Source: Desulfovibrio inopinatus DSM 10711 (lineage in GTDB: Bacteria > Desulfobacterota > Desulfovibrionia > Desulfovibrionales > Desulfovibrionaceae). Taken from it: a stretch of 64,000 nucleotides of DNA. Positions 35,344 through 44,643 of this stretch are shown here, piece by piece. Within the stretch, counting starts at the first letter, position 1. Each line of letters starts with the position of its first letter. The notes beneath the pieces are model-generated. The model searched no databases. It had not been told where the DNA came from and was given only the letters and a program-made list of their open reading frames with translations. The stretch lies in contig NZ_AUBP01000001.1 in the NCBI RefSeq assembly GCF_000429305.1, forward strand, positions 372,001 through 436,000, given 5' to 3'. A program made the translations under genes and the position numbers.

Positions 35344-35381
35344 CCACGCCTCTCTCTTCGTGATCGACGAGAGAGGCGTGG
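35344..35381. terminator. Strong bidirectional hairpin between convergent genes
   Basis: CCACGCCTCTCTC (35344-35356) and GAGAGAGGCGTGG (35369-35381) form a perfect 13-bp stem with a 12-nt loop, between the stops of the heme-oxygenase-like gene and the ferredoxin-nitroreductase. T-runs are short on both sides. Confidence 0.75.
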
Positions 35382-35386
35382 TAGGT

Positions 35387-36238
35387 TTACGAATTCCCTG
35401 TGCCGTTTCCTTCCTTCCAGTCGATTATGCGAATTGGACCGGGAGTTCGACTGACGGTCCGCATGTACTTCACCGCGGGTTTTCCAAAGACCATGACATA
35501 CCCGACAAGATGATCACGCGGAATTCCAAGTCGATCCCGGAATTCGGGAAACAGCTCATCCAATGTCCATTTGAGCATGCCGTTCCACAGTGATCCCAAT
35601 CCAGCACTGGCGGCAAGGAGCTCGAAATACGACAAGGAAATAAAACAGTCGGGCAGCGGCGTGGGGCAATTTTGCGGGGCCGACGCAATAAGCACATGGG
35701 GAGCCCCACGAAACAACACGTCTGCGCCTTCCTTGGTCCACATTTTGATCGCCCAGCCGAGGACTTCCATACGCATATCGTCATTGTTCTCGCCGTCTCG
35801 GATGGCTTGCACCAATCGGGTATACACGGCTTCACGCAGAGTATGGACTGACTGGCGGTTTTTTACCACCGTCAAGAGCACTTGCTGTGCATTTACTCCG
35901 GTTGGGGCATGGTGAACTGTGGTGAGAAGATCTTCAATGACGTCGATGGGAAGTGATTCATCGAGATATTGGCGTGTTGATCGTCTTCCACGAATCAGCG
36001 TGGCCATTTGTTGAGGGCTCGGAAAGGCATTGTTGATGGGAAGTTCATTCTCCGGATCGTTTCCCAATATGGAAATCGCTTCTGTTGGACAAATAGCCAG
36101 ACAATGCTGACATCGGATACACGCGTCGGGATTGACGATGGTGGGGTAATCGTCCAGTTCGATAATGCGGGCCGGGCAATCTGTGGCACACAACCCACAC
36201 TGAGTACAGCGCGCATGATCAACAAGAAATTTGAGCAT
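35387..36238 (-). CDS. Ferredoxin-fused nitroreductase
   Basis: 283 residues. The N-terminal 60 residues have two 4Fe-4S motifs (CTQCGLCATDCP and CIRCQHCLAICP). A nitroreductase-fold FMN domain follows (RGRRSTRQYLDE; HHAPTGVNAQQV; GLGSLWNG). Electrons pass from the clusters to FMN, reducing nitro, quinone or other acceptors. AAAGGA lies 7 nt upstream. Its regulator may be the LysR gene just upstream on the same strand. Confidence 0.9.
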   Translation of the reverse strand: MLKFLVDHARCTQCGLCATDCPARIIELDDYPTIVNPDACIRCQHCLAICPTEAISILGNDPENELPINNAFPSPQQMATLIRGRRSTRQYLDESLPIDVIEDLLTTVHHAPTGVNAQQVLLTVVKNRQSVHTLREAVYTRLVQAIRDGENNDDMRMEVLGWAIKMWTKEGADVLFRGAPHVLIASAPQNCPTPLPDCFISLSYFELLAASAGLGSLWNGMLKWTLDELFPEFRDRLGIPRDHLVGYVMVFGKPAVKYMRTVSRTPGPIRIIDWKEGNGTGNS

Positions 36239-36351
36239 GGCGTATCCTTTATTGTATGCGTTAATCGAAGGAACACGTAAAAAAGAGTCTACAATGCTCG
36301 GTGTATTGTTGCAACAAACAAAGTAAAAAAGTTCTGTACATTGTACGTGTA

Positions 36352-37239
36352 TTATATATGTCGAAACTGATGTGCCGTTTGTAAAAATACAGTGAGGAGT
36401 GGCCTGGGAGCGTCGTTTCGTGTAATTATGTCCATTTCAACATAAGGAAGCTCTGCATCTATTGTGCGAAATACAACACCACGTCGAGGATGCGCGCCTG
36501 TTGATTTCGGCACAAGAGATAGTCCGATGCCGGCAGCAACGAGTGCCACGGTCGTTCGCTTGGAGAGGGTTTCCGCGCAGATGATGGGTTTACCGCTCGG
36601 AGTTGTCAGTTGTTCCAGTATCGTGTCGTACAGTTCCGGAAAGAGACTGCGCGGATAGAAAATAAATGGTTCATCGACTAAATCGGCGGGTTTGATAACC
36701 GTATGTTGCGCCAAGCGATGACCGTCAGGAACAGCGAGCACGTAGTGTTCCCGCATAAAAAGTTCGCTCTTGAGCCCGTCTGGGCATTGGTTTGTCCGAC
36801 GCACAAATCCAACATCAATGCGACGATCTTCCAACGCTTGAAATTGATCCGCCGTTGAAGATTCTATCATTTCAAGGAAAATAGCCGGTCGTGTACTGCG
36901 AAATGCACGGATGACATCAGGCAGAGCGCCGTCCATAGCTGGGCCAACAAATCCTATGGCAAGCCGTCCCGTCTCTCCTCGTCCCGCGCGACGAGCATCA
37001 ACACGGGCCGTTTCGGCCTTGGCCAGAATATCTATGGCATGGGGTAAAAATACCCGTCCCGCATCCGTTAGTATCGCACCGGTGGATGTACGCGAAAATA
37101 AGGCCGTTCCGACTTCTTCTTCCAGGAGGCGAATATGCCGGCTTAGTGGGGGTTGTGCCATATGCGCACGTTCAGCGGCGCGGCGAAATCCGCCTTCTTC
37201 CGCGACAAGAACAAAGAGGCGTAATTGTTTCAGTTCCAT
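36352..37239 (-). CDS. LysR-family regulator
   Basis: 295 residues. Winged helix at residues 1-60 (ELKQLRLFVLVAEEGGFRRA, then PPLSRHIRLLEEEVGTALF) and a periplasmic-binding-like effector domain after residue 90. Two starts, 37239 and 37251, both lie at or inside a perfect palindrome; neither has a good ribosome site, so translation may be leaderless or weak. I prefer 37239, where the family's usual MELKQLR begins. The divergent aldo/keto reductase gene is the probable target. Confidence 0.9.
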   Translation of the reverse strand: MELKQLRLFVLVAEEGGFRRAAERAHMAQPPLSRHIRLLEEEVGTALFSRTSTGAILTDAGRVFLPHAIDILAKAETARVDARRAGRGETGRLAIGFVGPAMDGALPDVIRAFRSTRPAIFLEMIESSTADQFQALEDRRIDVGFVRRTNQCPDGLKSELFMREHYVLAVPDGHRLAQHTVIKPADLVDEPFIFYPRSLFPELYDTILEQLTTPSGKPIICAETLSKRTTVALVAAGIGLSLVPKSTGAHPRRGVVFRTIDAELPYVEMDIITRNDAPRPLLTVFLQTAHQFRHI

Positions 37240-37240
37240 T

Positions 37241-37261
37241 GTGATATACATTGTATATCAC
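37241..37261. promoter_or_regulatory. Perfect 21-bp palindrome at the LysR start
   Basis: GTGATATACA and TGTATATCAC flank a central T. It contains the T-N11-A pattern of LysR operators and lies immediately before the preferred LysR start codon, so regulator binding would block its own expression. The divergent gene starts 119 bases away. Confidence 0.8.
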
Positions 37262-37379
37262 TTTTGAAAAAAAACAATATTAGACGTATCGCAAACCCAG
37301 GCCTACTGTCGTTTCGTGATGTTGCCATGACGGCATCGCAATCCCCCTAACTCGGTTTTTTTGATCAAGGAGATCACAC

Positions 37380-38384
37380 ATGCGTACGACTCGACTCGGT
37401 CATTCCGATCTGATTATTTCCGCCCTCGGGCTTGGTTGTATGGGTATGTCTGAATTTTATGGAACGTCGGACGATACGGTTTCTCGTGGCGTCCTCGATA
37501 GGGCGTTTGAACTTGGGATCAACTTCTATGACACAGCCGATATGTACGGCCACGGACATAACGAACGGTTGTTAGCCGGATTCATTGCTGATCATAGAGA
37601 TCAGCGAGAGAAGCTTGTCATCGCCACAAAGTTCGGCATCAAGCGGGAACAACCTGGGAGTTATGCGCGAGAGATCGATAATTCCACGGCGTATATGCGA
37701 GCCTGTTGTGAAGCATCGCTGTCACGCTTGGGCATCGACGTTATCGATTTATATTATGTGCACCGACTTGCCTCGGACAGACCGATTGAAGATGTAACTG
37801 CCGATCTCGCTCGGCTCGTGGAAGAAGGGAAAATTCGGTATATTGGATTCAGCGAAATTACGGCGGATCAGTTGCGCCGGGCTGCCAAGGTGCATCCTGT
37901 AGCGGCCGTTCAGACCGAATATTCGTTGGTGACACGAGATGTCGAACACAACGGCGTGCTTGATGCGTGTGCCGAGGTCGGTGCGGCGTTTGTGGCATAT
38001 AGTCCTTTAGGACGTGGTTTTCTGACCGCATCGCAGACTTCGCCCAGTGATTTTGAGGAAAACGATTTTCGGCGCATGAATCCGCGGTTCCAGGCCGATG
38101 CTATGGAACGAAACCTGCGCTTGCTCGATGTTGTCAAAGGCATGGCTGCAGAAAAAAATGTGACGCCTGCACAACTCACCTTGTCATGGGTGTTGAACAA
38201 GAACACAAATGTTGTCCCCATTCCCGGAACACGGCATGTGCGCTATCTTGAGAGCAATGTTGCGGCCTCGGATATTGTCCTGACAGCTGAAGATATGGAA
38301 CGATTGGAAACAACATTCCATTATGATGCGGTAGTCGGACAACGATATCCTGAAGAAGGCTTTAAAGGCCTGACCAGAGAATAA
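37380..38384 (+). CDS. Aldo/keto reductase
   Basis: 334 residues, (beta/alpha)8 NADPH-dependent aldo/keto reductase. The tetrad is visible: Asp and Tyr in FYDTADMYGHGHNE, Lys in VIATKFGI and His in YYVHRL. SPLGRGFL and PIPGTR bind cofactor. AAGGAG lies upstream. Divergent from the LysR gene. It probably reduces aldehydes or ketones; substrate unknown. Confidence 0.92.
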   Translation: MRTTRLGHSDLIISALGLGCMGMSEFYGTSDDTVSRGVLDRAFELGINFYDTADMYGHGHNERLLAGFIADHRDQREKLVIATKFGIKREQPGSYAREIDNSTAYMRACCEASLSRLGIDVIDLYYVHRLASDRPIEDVTADLARLVEEGKIRYIGFSEITADQLRRAAKVHPVAAVQTEYSLVTRDVEHNGVLDACAEVGAAFVAYSPLGRGFLTASQTSPSDFEENDFRRMNPRFQADAMERNLRLLDVVKGMAAEKNVTPAQLTLSWVLNKNTNVVPIPGTRHVRYLESNVAASDIVLTAEDMERLETTFHYDAVVGQRYPEEGFKGLTRE

Positions 38385-38409
38385 ACCGTCATACATTATA
38401 GAGCACGGG

Positions 38410-39243
38410 TTACCGGCCACGTTGATATTGGCCGGGAGTGGCACCGGTGGTTGCGCGAAATGTGGTGGTAAAATGGCTTTGGTCGACAAAACCAGTGTCC
38501 AACGCCACTTGGACGATAGGAACACCTTGTCGGAGTAATAGTTTGGCGCGGTGCAAACGTAATTGCAATTGGTAGGCATGCGGCGAGAGTCCGAATGCAC
38601 GACTGAATGAACGCAATAATGCGTATCGGCTCAACTCCGGTGCGTCGGCGGCTTCGGCCAGATCGACAAGCCGGAGTTTTGTTGTTGGTGCGTCATGCAA
38701 AATATCGCGAACGCGACACAGGACAGACGAGCCGGCGTGTTCCGTACTGGGGCGACACCCGGCATGCGTTGTTGCCAGTCGGGAGATGACCGCAAGCAGG
38801 GTGGAGTGTTTGTGCAAAATGTCGCCAGATGATTGCATGGCATTATACAACACGGCGAGATGATGGCGAAGGAGAGTATCCGGACATGCCGCAACGGCAA
38901 ATCCGGGTTCGCTGACGTCAGGAAGTCCGATATCGGCCATACATGTTTTGACAAGGTCACAGGAGAAAGAAAACATGCGATACGCCCAAGCTGTATTTCC
39001 TTGAGGGTTGCACGCATGCACTTCGCCTGGATGGATGAACACCACGTCACTCTGGTCAACAGCCCCATGTTTCCCTCGGAGAAAGACGCGGCTGTCCCCG
39101 GATTCGACAAAGCCGATATTATAACTGTCGTGCGTGTGTTTGGGAAATGTAATAGCCTTGAAGCGGGAAATCCGCACTTCCAAACCAGGAAGGTCGGGGT
39201 CTCGCCAAAATGCATTGTCACCGGATGGAGGAAACGGCTTCAT
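38410..39243 (-). CDS. AraC-family regulator with cupin sensor
   Basis: 277 residues. Residues ~20-110 form an AraC-type cupin (FPKHTHDSYNIGFVESG; VFIHPGEVHACNPQG), and the C-terminus carries two helix-turn-helix units (SRYALLRSFSRAFGLSPHAY; VALDTGFVDQSHFTTTFRAT). Divergent from the proline dehydrogenase gene, convergent with the aldo/keto reductase gene. Target unknown. Confidence 0.9.
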   Translation of the reverse strand: MKPFPPSGDNAFWRDPDLPGLEVRISRFKAITFPKHTHDSYNIGFVESGDSRVFLRGKHGAVDQSDVVFIHPGEVHACNPQGNTAWAYRMFSFSCDLVKTCMADIGLPDVSEPGFAVAACPDTLLRHHLAVLYNAMQSSGDILHKHSTLLAVISRLATTHAGCRPSTEHAGSSVLCRVRDILHDAPTTKLRLVDLAEAADAPELSRYALLRSFSRAFGLSPHAYQLQLRLHRAKLLLRQGVPIVQVALDTGFVDQSHFTTTFRATTGATPGQYQRGR

Positions 39244-39379
39244 AGGCGTGGCCTGAAATCAGAATGCTGGACGTATGAATTGAATTATTTTTTCGGTAAC
39301 CGTGTCGTTCTTGCCCTTGCTGAACAACCCACATCATAGCCTGCAATTTTTTGCAAGATGTCCTTCTGGTCTTGAAGCT

Positions 39380-39394
39380 AAAGAAACGTTCTTT
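39380..39394. promoter_or_regulatory. Inverted repeat in the AraC/proline dehydrogenase divergent region
   Basis: AAAGAA-ACG-TTCTTT, ending 32 bases before the proline dehydrogenase start. A candidate operator; weak because arms are only 6 bp. Confidence 0.35.
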
Positions 39395-39426
39395 GGCGTC
39401 ACTTTGAACCGACCGAGGAGGTCTTC

Positions 39427-40368
39427 ATGCGTTTATGGCAAAATGCCATGATTGGTCTGGCCCGAAATACATCCGTGACGATGTTTATGCACTCGTCACG
39501 CTTTATGTGTCGCTTTGCAAATCAGTTCGTTGCCGGACATGATGCAAAGGCCGCACTTGAACGAAGCCGTGAGCTGTTTTCGCGAGGGATACGGTCTTCA
39601 TTGTTTTTTCTCGGGGAGTATGTCGAAGATGAAACTCGCATTGAGGAAACGGTTTCATCGCTCATGGAGTTGGTCCCTGCCCTGTCCACAGCGGGACTTG
39701 ATGTGCATGTTTCAGTCGACCCAACACAGATAGGGGCTATGTTGTCGTGGAATCGTTGCTATGACAATGCGTTGCGTTTGGCACAGACCATTGCCGATCA
39801 TGCGGGGCCAGGCGTAAATATTTTGATGATCGATATGGAAGATGCGTCGGTGACACAATCGACGCTCGACTTGTATCACGCGTTATTCTCGGCCGGCTTG
39901 CCCGTGGCCATCACGCTTCAGGCTTATTTACATCGATCGCCATCGGATATTGCGCAATTGGTTGAACAGGGAGCTATGGTTCGCTTGGTGAAAGGAGCGT
40001 TTGCGGAGTCCGCCGACCTGGCTGTGAGCGGTCGCACTGCTCGAGATGCGGCGTATAGAGCATCACTCGACATGCTTTTCAGTGAAACCGCCCGACAGCA
40101 TGGAGTGCGGCCGGTGGTCGGCAGTCATGATCATACGATGATCGATTACGCCTGTTCCTTGGCAGAACAACAAGGATGGAGACCGGACGAGTGGGAAGTC
40201 GAAATGCTTCTCGGGGTGCGACCAGATTACCAACGTCATTTAGTTGAGCGTGGGGTGCAAGTGCGTGTGTATATGCCGTATGGCAGCAGTTGGTGGCCGT
40301 ATTCGATACGTCGTATCGGTGAGACACCGCGGAATCTCGGATTTGTCGCACGGGCGCTGTTGGGATGA
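39427..40368 (+). CDS. Proline dehydrogenase (stand-alone)
   Basis: 313 residues, FAD-dependent (beta/alpha)8 enzyme oxidising proline to pyrroline-5-carboxylate. The family signature VYMPYGSSWWPYSIRRIGE near the C-terminus and RLVKGAFAES (the Arg-Lys substrate/FAD region) are present. The length fits monofunctional enzymes, and no P5C dehydrogenase is near. GAGGAGG precedes the start. The divergent AraC gene may regulate it. Confidence 0.93.
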   Translation: MRLWQNAMIGLARNTSVTMFMHSSRFMCRFANQFVAGHDAKAALERSRELFSRGIRSSLFFLGEYVEDETRIEETVSSLMELVPALSTAGLDVHVSVDPTQIGAMLSWNRCYDNALRLAQTIADHAGPGVNILMIDMEDASVTQSTLDLYHALFSAGLPVAITLQAYLHRSPSDIAQLVEQGAMVRLVKGAFAESADLAVSGRTARDAAYRASLDMLFSETARQHGVRPVVGSHDHTMIDYACSLAEQQGWRPDEWEVEMLLGVRPDYQRHLVERGVQVRVYMPYGSSWWPYSIRRIGETPRNLGFVARALLG

Positions 40369-40385
40369 CTCGCGACGGTCTTTGA

Positions 40386-42833
40386 TTAAATCATATCGGC
40401 GCGGTCCAGGGCGGTGCGGGCTTCTTCGTGCCGGTCCTGGACGGTGAGCGCGCGGGCAAGTTCCAGCCAAAATTGTTTTTTATCCGGGCGGACAGCAACG
40501 CTTTGCCGTGCGAGAGATTCGGCAATCGCCGGGTCTTCCCCGTGATCAAGGTAGAGCTTTGCCAGGCTGTGCATGGAACTGGCGTCGTTGGGATTGTGGG
40601 TGAGGGCCTGATGAAACAGTTCTCGGGCCTCTTCGATGCGATTTTGCGCAAGAGACAGCCGTGCGAGATGACGTACGGTTTCACCTTCGCCACCGGGGAG
40701 TGCTGCGGCTCGATTGTAATATTTGCGAGCGACCGCGAATTGACGCGATTCTTCAGCCATTTGGCCGAGTCGGAGCAAACTGTAGAGTGCGGCCGGTGAA
40801 TCCGGTGCCGTTTTGAGGCATTTTTGAAATGCTTTGCGGGCCTGTGCGGTTTCACCGATGCGGCGTAAGGTATGGCCGTAATTATAGAGAGCCATGGCAT
40901 TTTTGCTATCCATGGCAATCACTTTGGCGAGTTCGGCGGCGGCCTGTTCCAAACGTCCCACTCTGGTTAAACAGGCAGACAGCGAGTTGCGTGCCAGAAT
41001 GTTTGTGTCGTCGGCAATCAATGCCAGTTTGTATTCTTCAATGGCTTCATACACATCACCGGCGGTAAAAAGACGATCGGCGCTGACAGTGAGGGATATG
41101 GAGTCGAACACGGCCACTTTGGGGGGCTCGGTCAAGAGCATTGCATGATCGAGAGCCTTGCGGCAATTCTCCAAGGTGTCCGCTTTATTGAAATGGAGAA
41201 AAGGATAGCCAGCTATGCCGACGACGGGATTGATTTCCAAGCTTTCTGCACTGCGTTGGCACAGTGCCAAAATATCGGGTAAAATTTCTTCCGGAGTTTT
41301 GTCGGCAACATGAATGATGAGACTTGAGGTGCTATAGCGACCCATTTCCGGCTGTTCGGCAAAAGATTCACGGCAGAGTTCAGCCAGATCGCGAATTTGG
41401 GTTTCACAATGATGGCCGGGAGCGTCCGAACGGTTTGGGGATTCTTCCGGCAATCGCATGAGCATTAATGAATACGTCGATTGCTTTTCGCGTTTGCGGG
41501 CGAAGTTTCGCAAAAAGTCATGGAGTCCATAGAGACCGGTGACAAGGTCTTTTTGCGGGGTGGTCGGTTTCGACCCGTCGGTAAGTGTATGTTCGGTGTC
41601 CGAGGCGAGCAGAAGGCGGTCTCCAATTTCTACAGGCCACTCGGGAGAACGCAAATGAACGATCTCGGCAAAGGCGATATCATCCTGTACTTCCATCACG
41701 AGAATTTCCGCTTTGATCATGGTGGGGTATCGACCATGCAAGCGGACATTCTCGGGTGTGCGAATTTCGGCGTTGGTCTCATATTGCGGACTCCAGACAA
41801 GAAAGCGTTGGCCTTCGACCGCATCAACATGCCGACCAAGGTTGATGGTCAGACGCGACAGAGGAAGTGTCTCTAAAACGAGTCCGGCTTCGGCGACCAC
41901 ATCGGGAAACGCCAGAACTCTGTTTCTGCCCAGTTCTTTAGCCGCTGTAACGGTGCGTTGGGCTTTTTTGATCAGAATACGAGCTTGTTCGCGAACGGAG
42001 CCGGTAAACTGGCGACCGCGCAGATGTTGTGGATAGATTGCAAAACCAGCACTGGCCGTAAGGGAAACCGTTTCTTCGGTGTGCGGATCCATGGCTTCAA
42101 CGGCAGATAGGGCCTCGCGTACCGACTCAGCAACCTGGCGACATTGACCAGTGGAGATTCCGGGAAGCAACAGAGCGAAGACATCGTCGCCAAGTCTGGC
42201 CGGTAGGGCGCCTTCCGGGCATGCTTGGGACAACGCCGTAGCGGCTTTTTGGAGAAGCGTTTCGCTAAATTCAAATTGTCGGCCGCCTGTGACGGTCGCG
42301 AAATGGTCCAAGTCGAACAGGACAATGCCGACACTTCCGGAAAAGCTTTTCGCATCTGGATCCATGCAGGCGGATGATGTTGGTAAAATGCAGTCCTGTA
42401 CGAGGGAAATTTCACGCTCGAGGGCACGAGTCAACGCTGGAGGATTGAGTAATCCGGTAAGTTCGTCGGTAATGGCCGTTTTATGCAGCGCGAGTTTGTC
42501 CAGCCACAAAGACGCCACTTGTGGCAAAACACGACACATGGTTTTCGGAGCCGGCAAACGAACACCACGAGCGATAAATATGGCGAGGAGTTCATTCTGG
42601 TGGACCAACGGGATAAGAAGTTCTCGTTGGTCCGGATGGTGTGCGGCGATGGAACAATCCGGGCCAAAAGAGCGTAATAAGTTTGGAGGAAGATTCTGAG
42701 GGAGGTAGAGGCTGTAGGATTTGAACGGTAAAAAGGCACTCAGGGCATCTTTGAGTGCATGCTCGAATCGGATAATATCTGTCCGTTCGAGAGAGACGAC
42801 GGAAGCGTCAAGAGATTCAGCCTGTCTACGCAT
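40386..42833 (-). CDS. Degenerate GGDEF protein with TPR tail
   Basis: 815 residues. Residues ~10-130 form a GAF-like region. Residues ~130-300 form a GGDEF domain introduced by TDELTGLLN, but the active-site loop reads RLGDDVF rather than RxGGDEF, so diguanylate cyclase activity is doubtful. A PilZ-like or linker region (~310-420) and a second GGDEF-like remnant (~440-590) follow. Residues ~600-815 hold about six TPRs (LGRAxA-like; ALYNYGHTLRRIGETAQARK; HNPNDASSMHSLAKLYLDHG). Likely a c-di-GMP binding or scaffold protein. Convergent with proline dehydrogenase, 17 bases apart. Confidence 0.8.
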   Translation of the reverse strand: MRRQAESLDASVVSLERTDIIRFEHALKDALSAFLPFKSYSLYLPQNLPPNLLRSFGPDCSIAAHHPDQRELLIPLVHQNELLAIFIARGVRLPAPKTMCRVLPQVASLWLDKLALHKTAITDELTGLLNPPALTRALEREISLVQDCILPTSSACMDPDAKSFSGSVGIVLFDLDHFATVTGGRQFEFSETLLQKAATALSQACPEGALPARLGDDVFALLLPGISTGQCRQVAESVREALSAVEAMDPHTEETVSLTASAGFAIYPQHLRGRQFTGSVREQARILIKKAQRTVTAAKELGRNRVLAFPDVVAEAGLVLETLPLSRLTINLGRHVDAVEGQRFLVWSPQYETNAEIRTPENVRLHGRYPTMIKAEILVMEVQDDIAFAEIVHLRSPEWPVEIGDRLLLASDTEHTLTDGSKPTTPQKDLVTGLYGLHDFLRNFARKREKQSTYSLMLMRLPEESPNRSDAPGHHCETQIRDLAELCRESFAEQPEMGRYSTSSLIIHVADKTPEEILPDILALCQRSAESLEINPVVGIAGYPFLHFNKADTLENCRKALDHAMLLTEPPKVAVFDSISLTVSADRLFTAGDVYEAIEEYKLALIADDTNILARNSLSACLTRVGRLEQAAAELAKVIAMDSKNAMALYNYGHTLRRIGETAQARKAFQKCLKTAPDSPAALYSLLRLGQMAEESRQFAVARKYYNRAAALPGGEGETVRHLARLSLAQNRIEEARELFHQALTHNPNDASSMHSLAKLYLDHGEDPAIAESLARQSVAVRPDKKQFWLELARALTVQDRHEEARTALDRADMI

Positions 42834-42947
42834 CGCATGATACTACCTGCCATACCGTTGAAACTCAAGGCCGATACTGTTGAAAAGCGTTGCAAAAGAA
42901 GAAAAAAAACGAATTGTAACAATTTGATAGCTCACGGTGGGACAGGG

Positions 42948-43733
42948 TTAGGGATACACGCATGATGCGAACGTCGTGGTCTTTCTTTGAGCAAGGTTTT
43001 CAGTAGGAGGAATTATGGTGATATCCCGGTCTCCTGTCACCATGGTCCGAACCGGTGTTGAGCCGTGGTTGGCAATGATGAGGACATCGTCGTCCTGCGG
43101 ATTATGTAAAAAACCGTAGTTGACATCGGTGATGGTCATGTCATGGACGCGTTGGGAATGATCGGATTTTATTATGTGCGTTACAGATACGGGAACGGAC
43201 GCACTGCTAAGGAGCTTGAGATAGTAATCCCCAATAAGGCTATCGAAGAATTTGTAGTGCAATGATTCTCCTGGATTGACCACAGCCTCATCGAACCATT
43301 TGGCATGAGAGTCGACTTCAGTCAGCCGCAATGCAATGGGATGAAATCGTGTGTCCGGCATGAGTGTTTCCGGTGTGAGAGAGGAAAAAACAGCAACAAT
43401 GGCCACAGCACAAAGAATACCGGTGAAAAACGCCGTTACTGATGGCGCTGGGCACAATCTGTCCATGATGCGACGCAAGCGGGTGATGAAAGGTGACCAT
43501 GTGGACAACTGAGAGCCTATTTGGGGCATAACATCAATGCCGGGTTCTTTTTGAATGGATGCGGCGAGCGTCCGGGATGCGTTGTCCAGTGCGAGGATAG
43601 CAGATAATTGTGGGCCGCATTCCGAAGAGTTCTTTGCCAGGTAGGCAATAAAGCGGCGCCGTTCTTCATAGTTCGCTTCGGCATCAAGGACAAGGCCGGC
43701 CAATAGTTCGAGTTCCTTGCATCGTTTTTTCAT
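42948..43733 (-). CDS. Putative membrane anti-sigma factor
   Basis: 261 residues. A helical cytoplasmic start (ELLAGLVLDAEANYEERRRF), one transmembrane span (about 98-120, AFFTGILCAVAIVAVF), then an extracytoplasmic domain. This, together with its position 78 nt downstream of an ECF sigma gene on the same strand, suggests the cognate anti-sigma factor. There is no zinc-binding HxxxCxxC motif, so it would be a non-ZAS type. Good ribosome site GGGAGAAAGC. Confidence 0.7.
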   Translation of the reverse strand: MKKRCKELELLAGLVLDAEANYEERRRFIAYLAKNSSECGPQLSAILALDNASRTLAASIQKEPGIDVMPQIGSQLSTWSPFITRLRRIMDRLCPAPSVTAFFTGILCAVAIVAVFSSLTPETLMPDTRFHPIALRLTEVDSHAKWFDEAVVNPGESLHYKFFDSLIGDYYLKLLSSASVPVSVTHIIKSDHSQRVHDMTITDVNYGFLHNPQDDDVLIIANHGSTPVRTMVTGDRDITIIPPTENLAQRKTTTFASCVYP

Positions 43734-43811
43734 GCTTTCTCCCTGTACTCGGCAGTGTGCCGTATGCGGCAGGGGACGCTGTTGAGCGGCCTTTGATGTT
43801 GTGAAACAAAA

Positions 43812-44384
43812 TTACGGGAGAAAGTTCTCCTGTAGAAAAAGATCCTTAAGTTGTGTTCTCGCACGAAACATACGGTTTTTTACCGTCCCAATCGGTGCAT
43901 CAATGATATCGGCCGCTTCTTGATACGACAGTCCTTCAATACTTATCAATAGAAATACTTCGCGCAATTCATTCGGAAGCGTGGTCAAACCCTTGCGGAG
44001 GATAGCTTCAAAATCTGCAGTATCGATATCCGACCAGGTTGGGGTACTGGACGGATTCTGGGGGTGGGTTTCGTGGTCAACATGTCCATAGACCATTTCC
44101 GGAGCACGATTAACATAATTCCGCGATCTGTTGAGAGCAATACCCATAAGCCATGTACTGAAACGCGATCGTCCGGCAAAGGTCGAGAGTGCTTTATACG
44201 CGTCGAGAAAGGCTTCCTGTGTCAACTCTTCGGCAATAGCCCTATTGCGTATATGTTTCAGGATAAAATGGAAGATGCGATCTTGATATTTGATAACAAG
44301 GCGAGCGAATGCGGCATTGTCTCCAGCGAGTGTACGATGGATATCGTTGTTGTCTTGCTCGTCTGGTGTGCTACCGCGTTTCAT
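43812..44384 (-). CDS. ECF (extracytoplasmic function) sigma factor
   Basis: 190 residues. Region 2: FARLVIKYQDRIFHFILKHI, then EELTQEAFLDAYKAL, and FSTWLMGIALNRSRNY. Region 4: LPNELREVFLLISIEGLSYQ, then GTVKNRMFRARTQL. The downstream membrane protein is its likely anti-sigma partner. The signal and regulon are unknown. The ribosome site is weak. Confidence 0.92.
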   Translation of the reverse strand: MKRGSTPDEQDNNDIHRTLAGDNAAFARLVIKYQDRIFHFILKHIRNRAIAEELTQEAFLDAYKALSTFAGRSRFSTWLMGIALNRSRNYVNRAPEMVYGHVDHETHPQNPSSTPTWSDIDTADFEAILRKGLTTLPNELREVFLLISIEGLSYQEAADIIDAPIGTVKNRMFRARTQLKDLFLQENFLP

Positions 44385-44643
44385 ACCCGGATCGTAAGGT
44401 TGGGAATTCTGTTTTAATTCATTGTATGTAGGCTTTCCTTCTTGTTTTGGTCAAGTCAGTCGGCTTGCCGGTCGAACGCTCCTGGGCTACGGTGCCTCCA
44501 TGAGTAAAATGGTCACTGTGCCGGAACAGTTCTTCTCGCCATTTCAAAAGACGTGTTCCTTTCGGTACGGGCATACAGAGGTCTCTTTCGGCGGCATGAG
44601 GTTGCAACGCCTCAGCTCATATCCAATGCATGAGGAATCACCG

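Noticed and set aside
44422-44643. N-terminal 74-residue extension of the nitroreductase
   Set aside because: A good ribosome site precedes the internal ATG, and nitroreductases start at the internal position.
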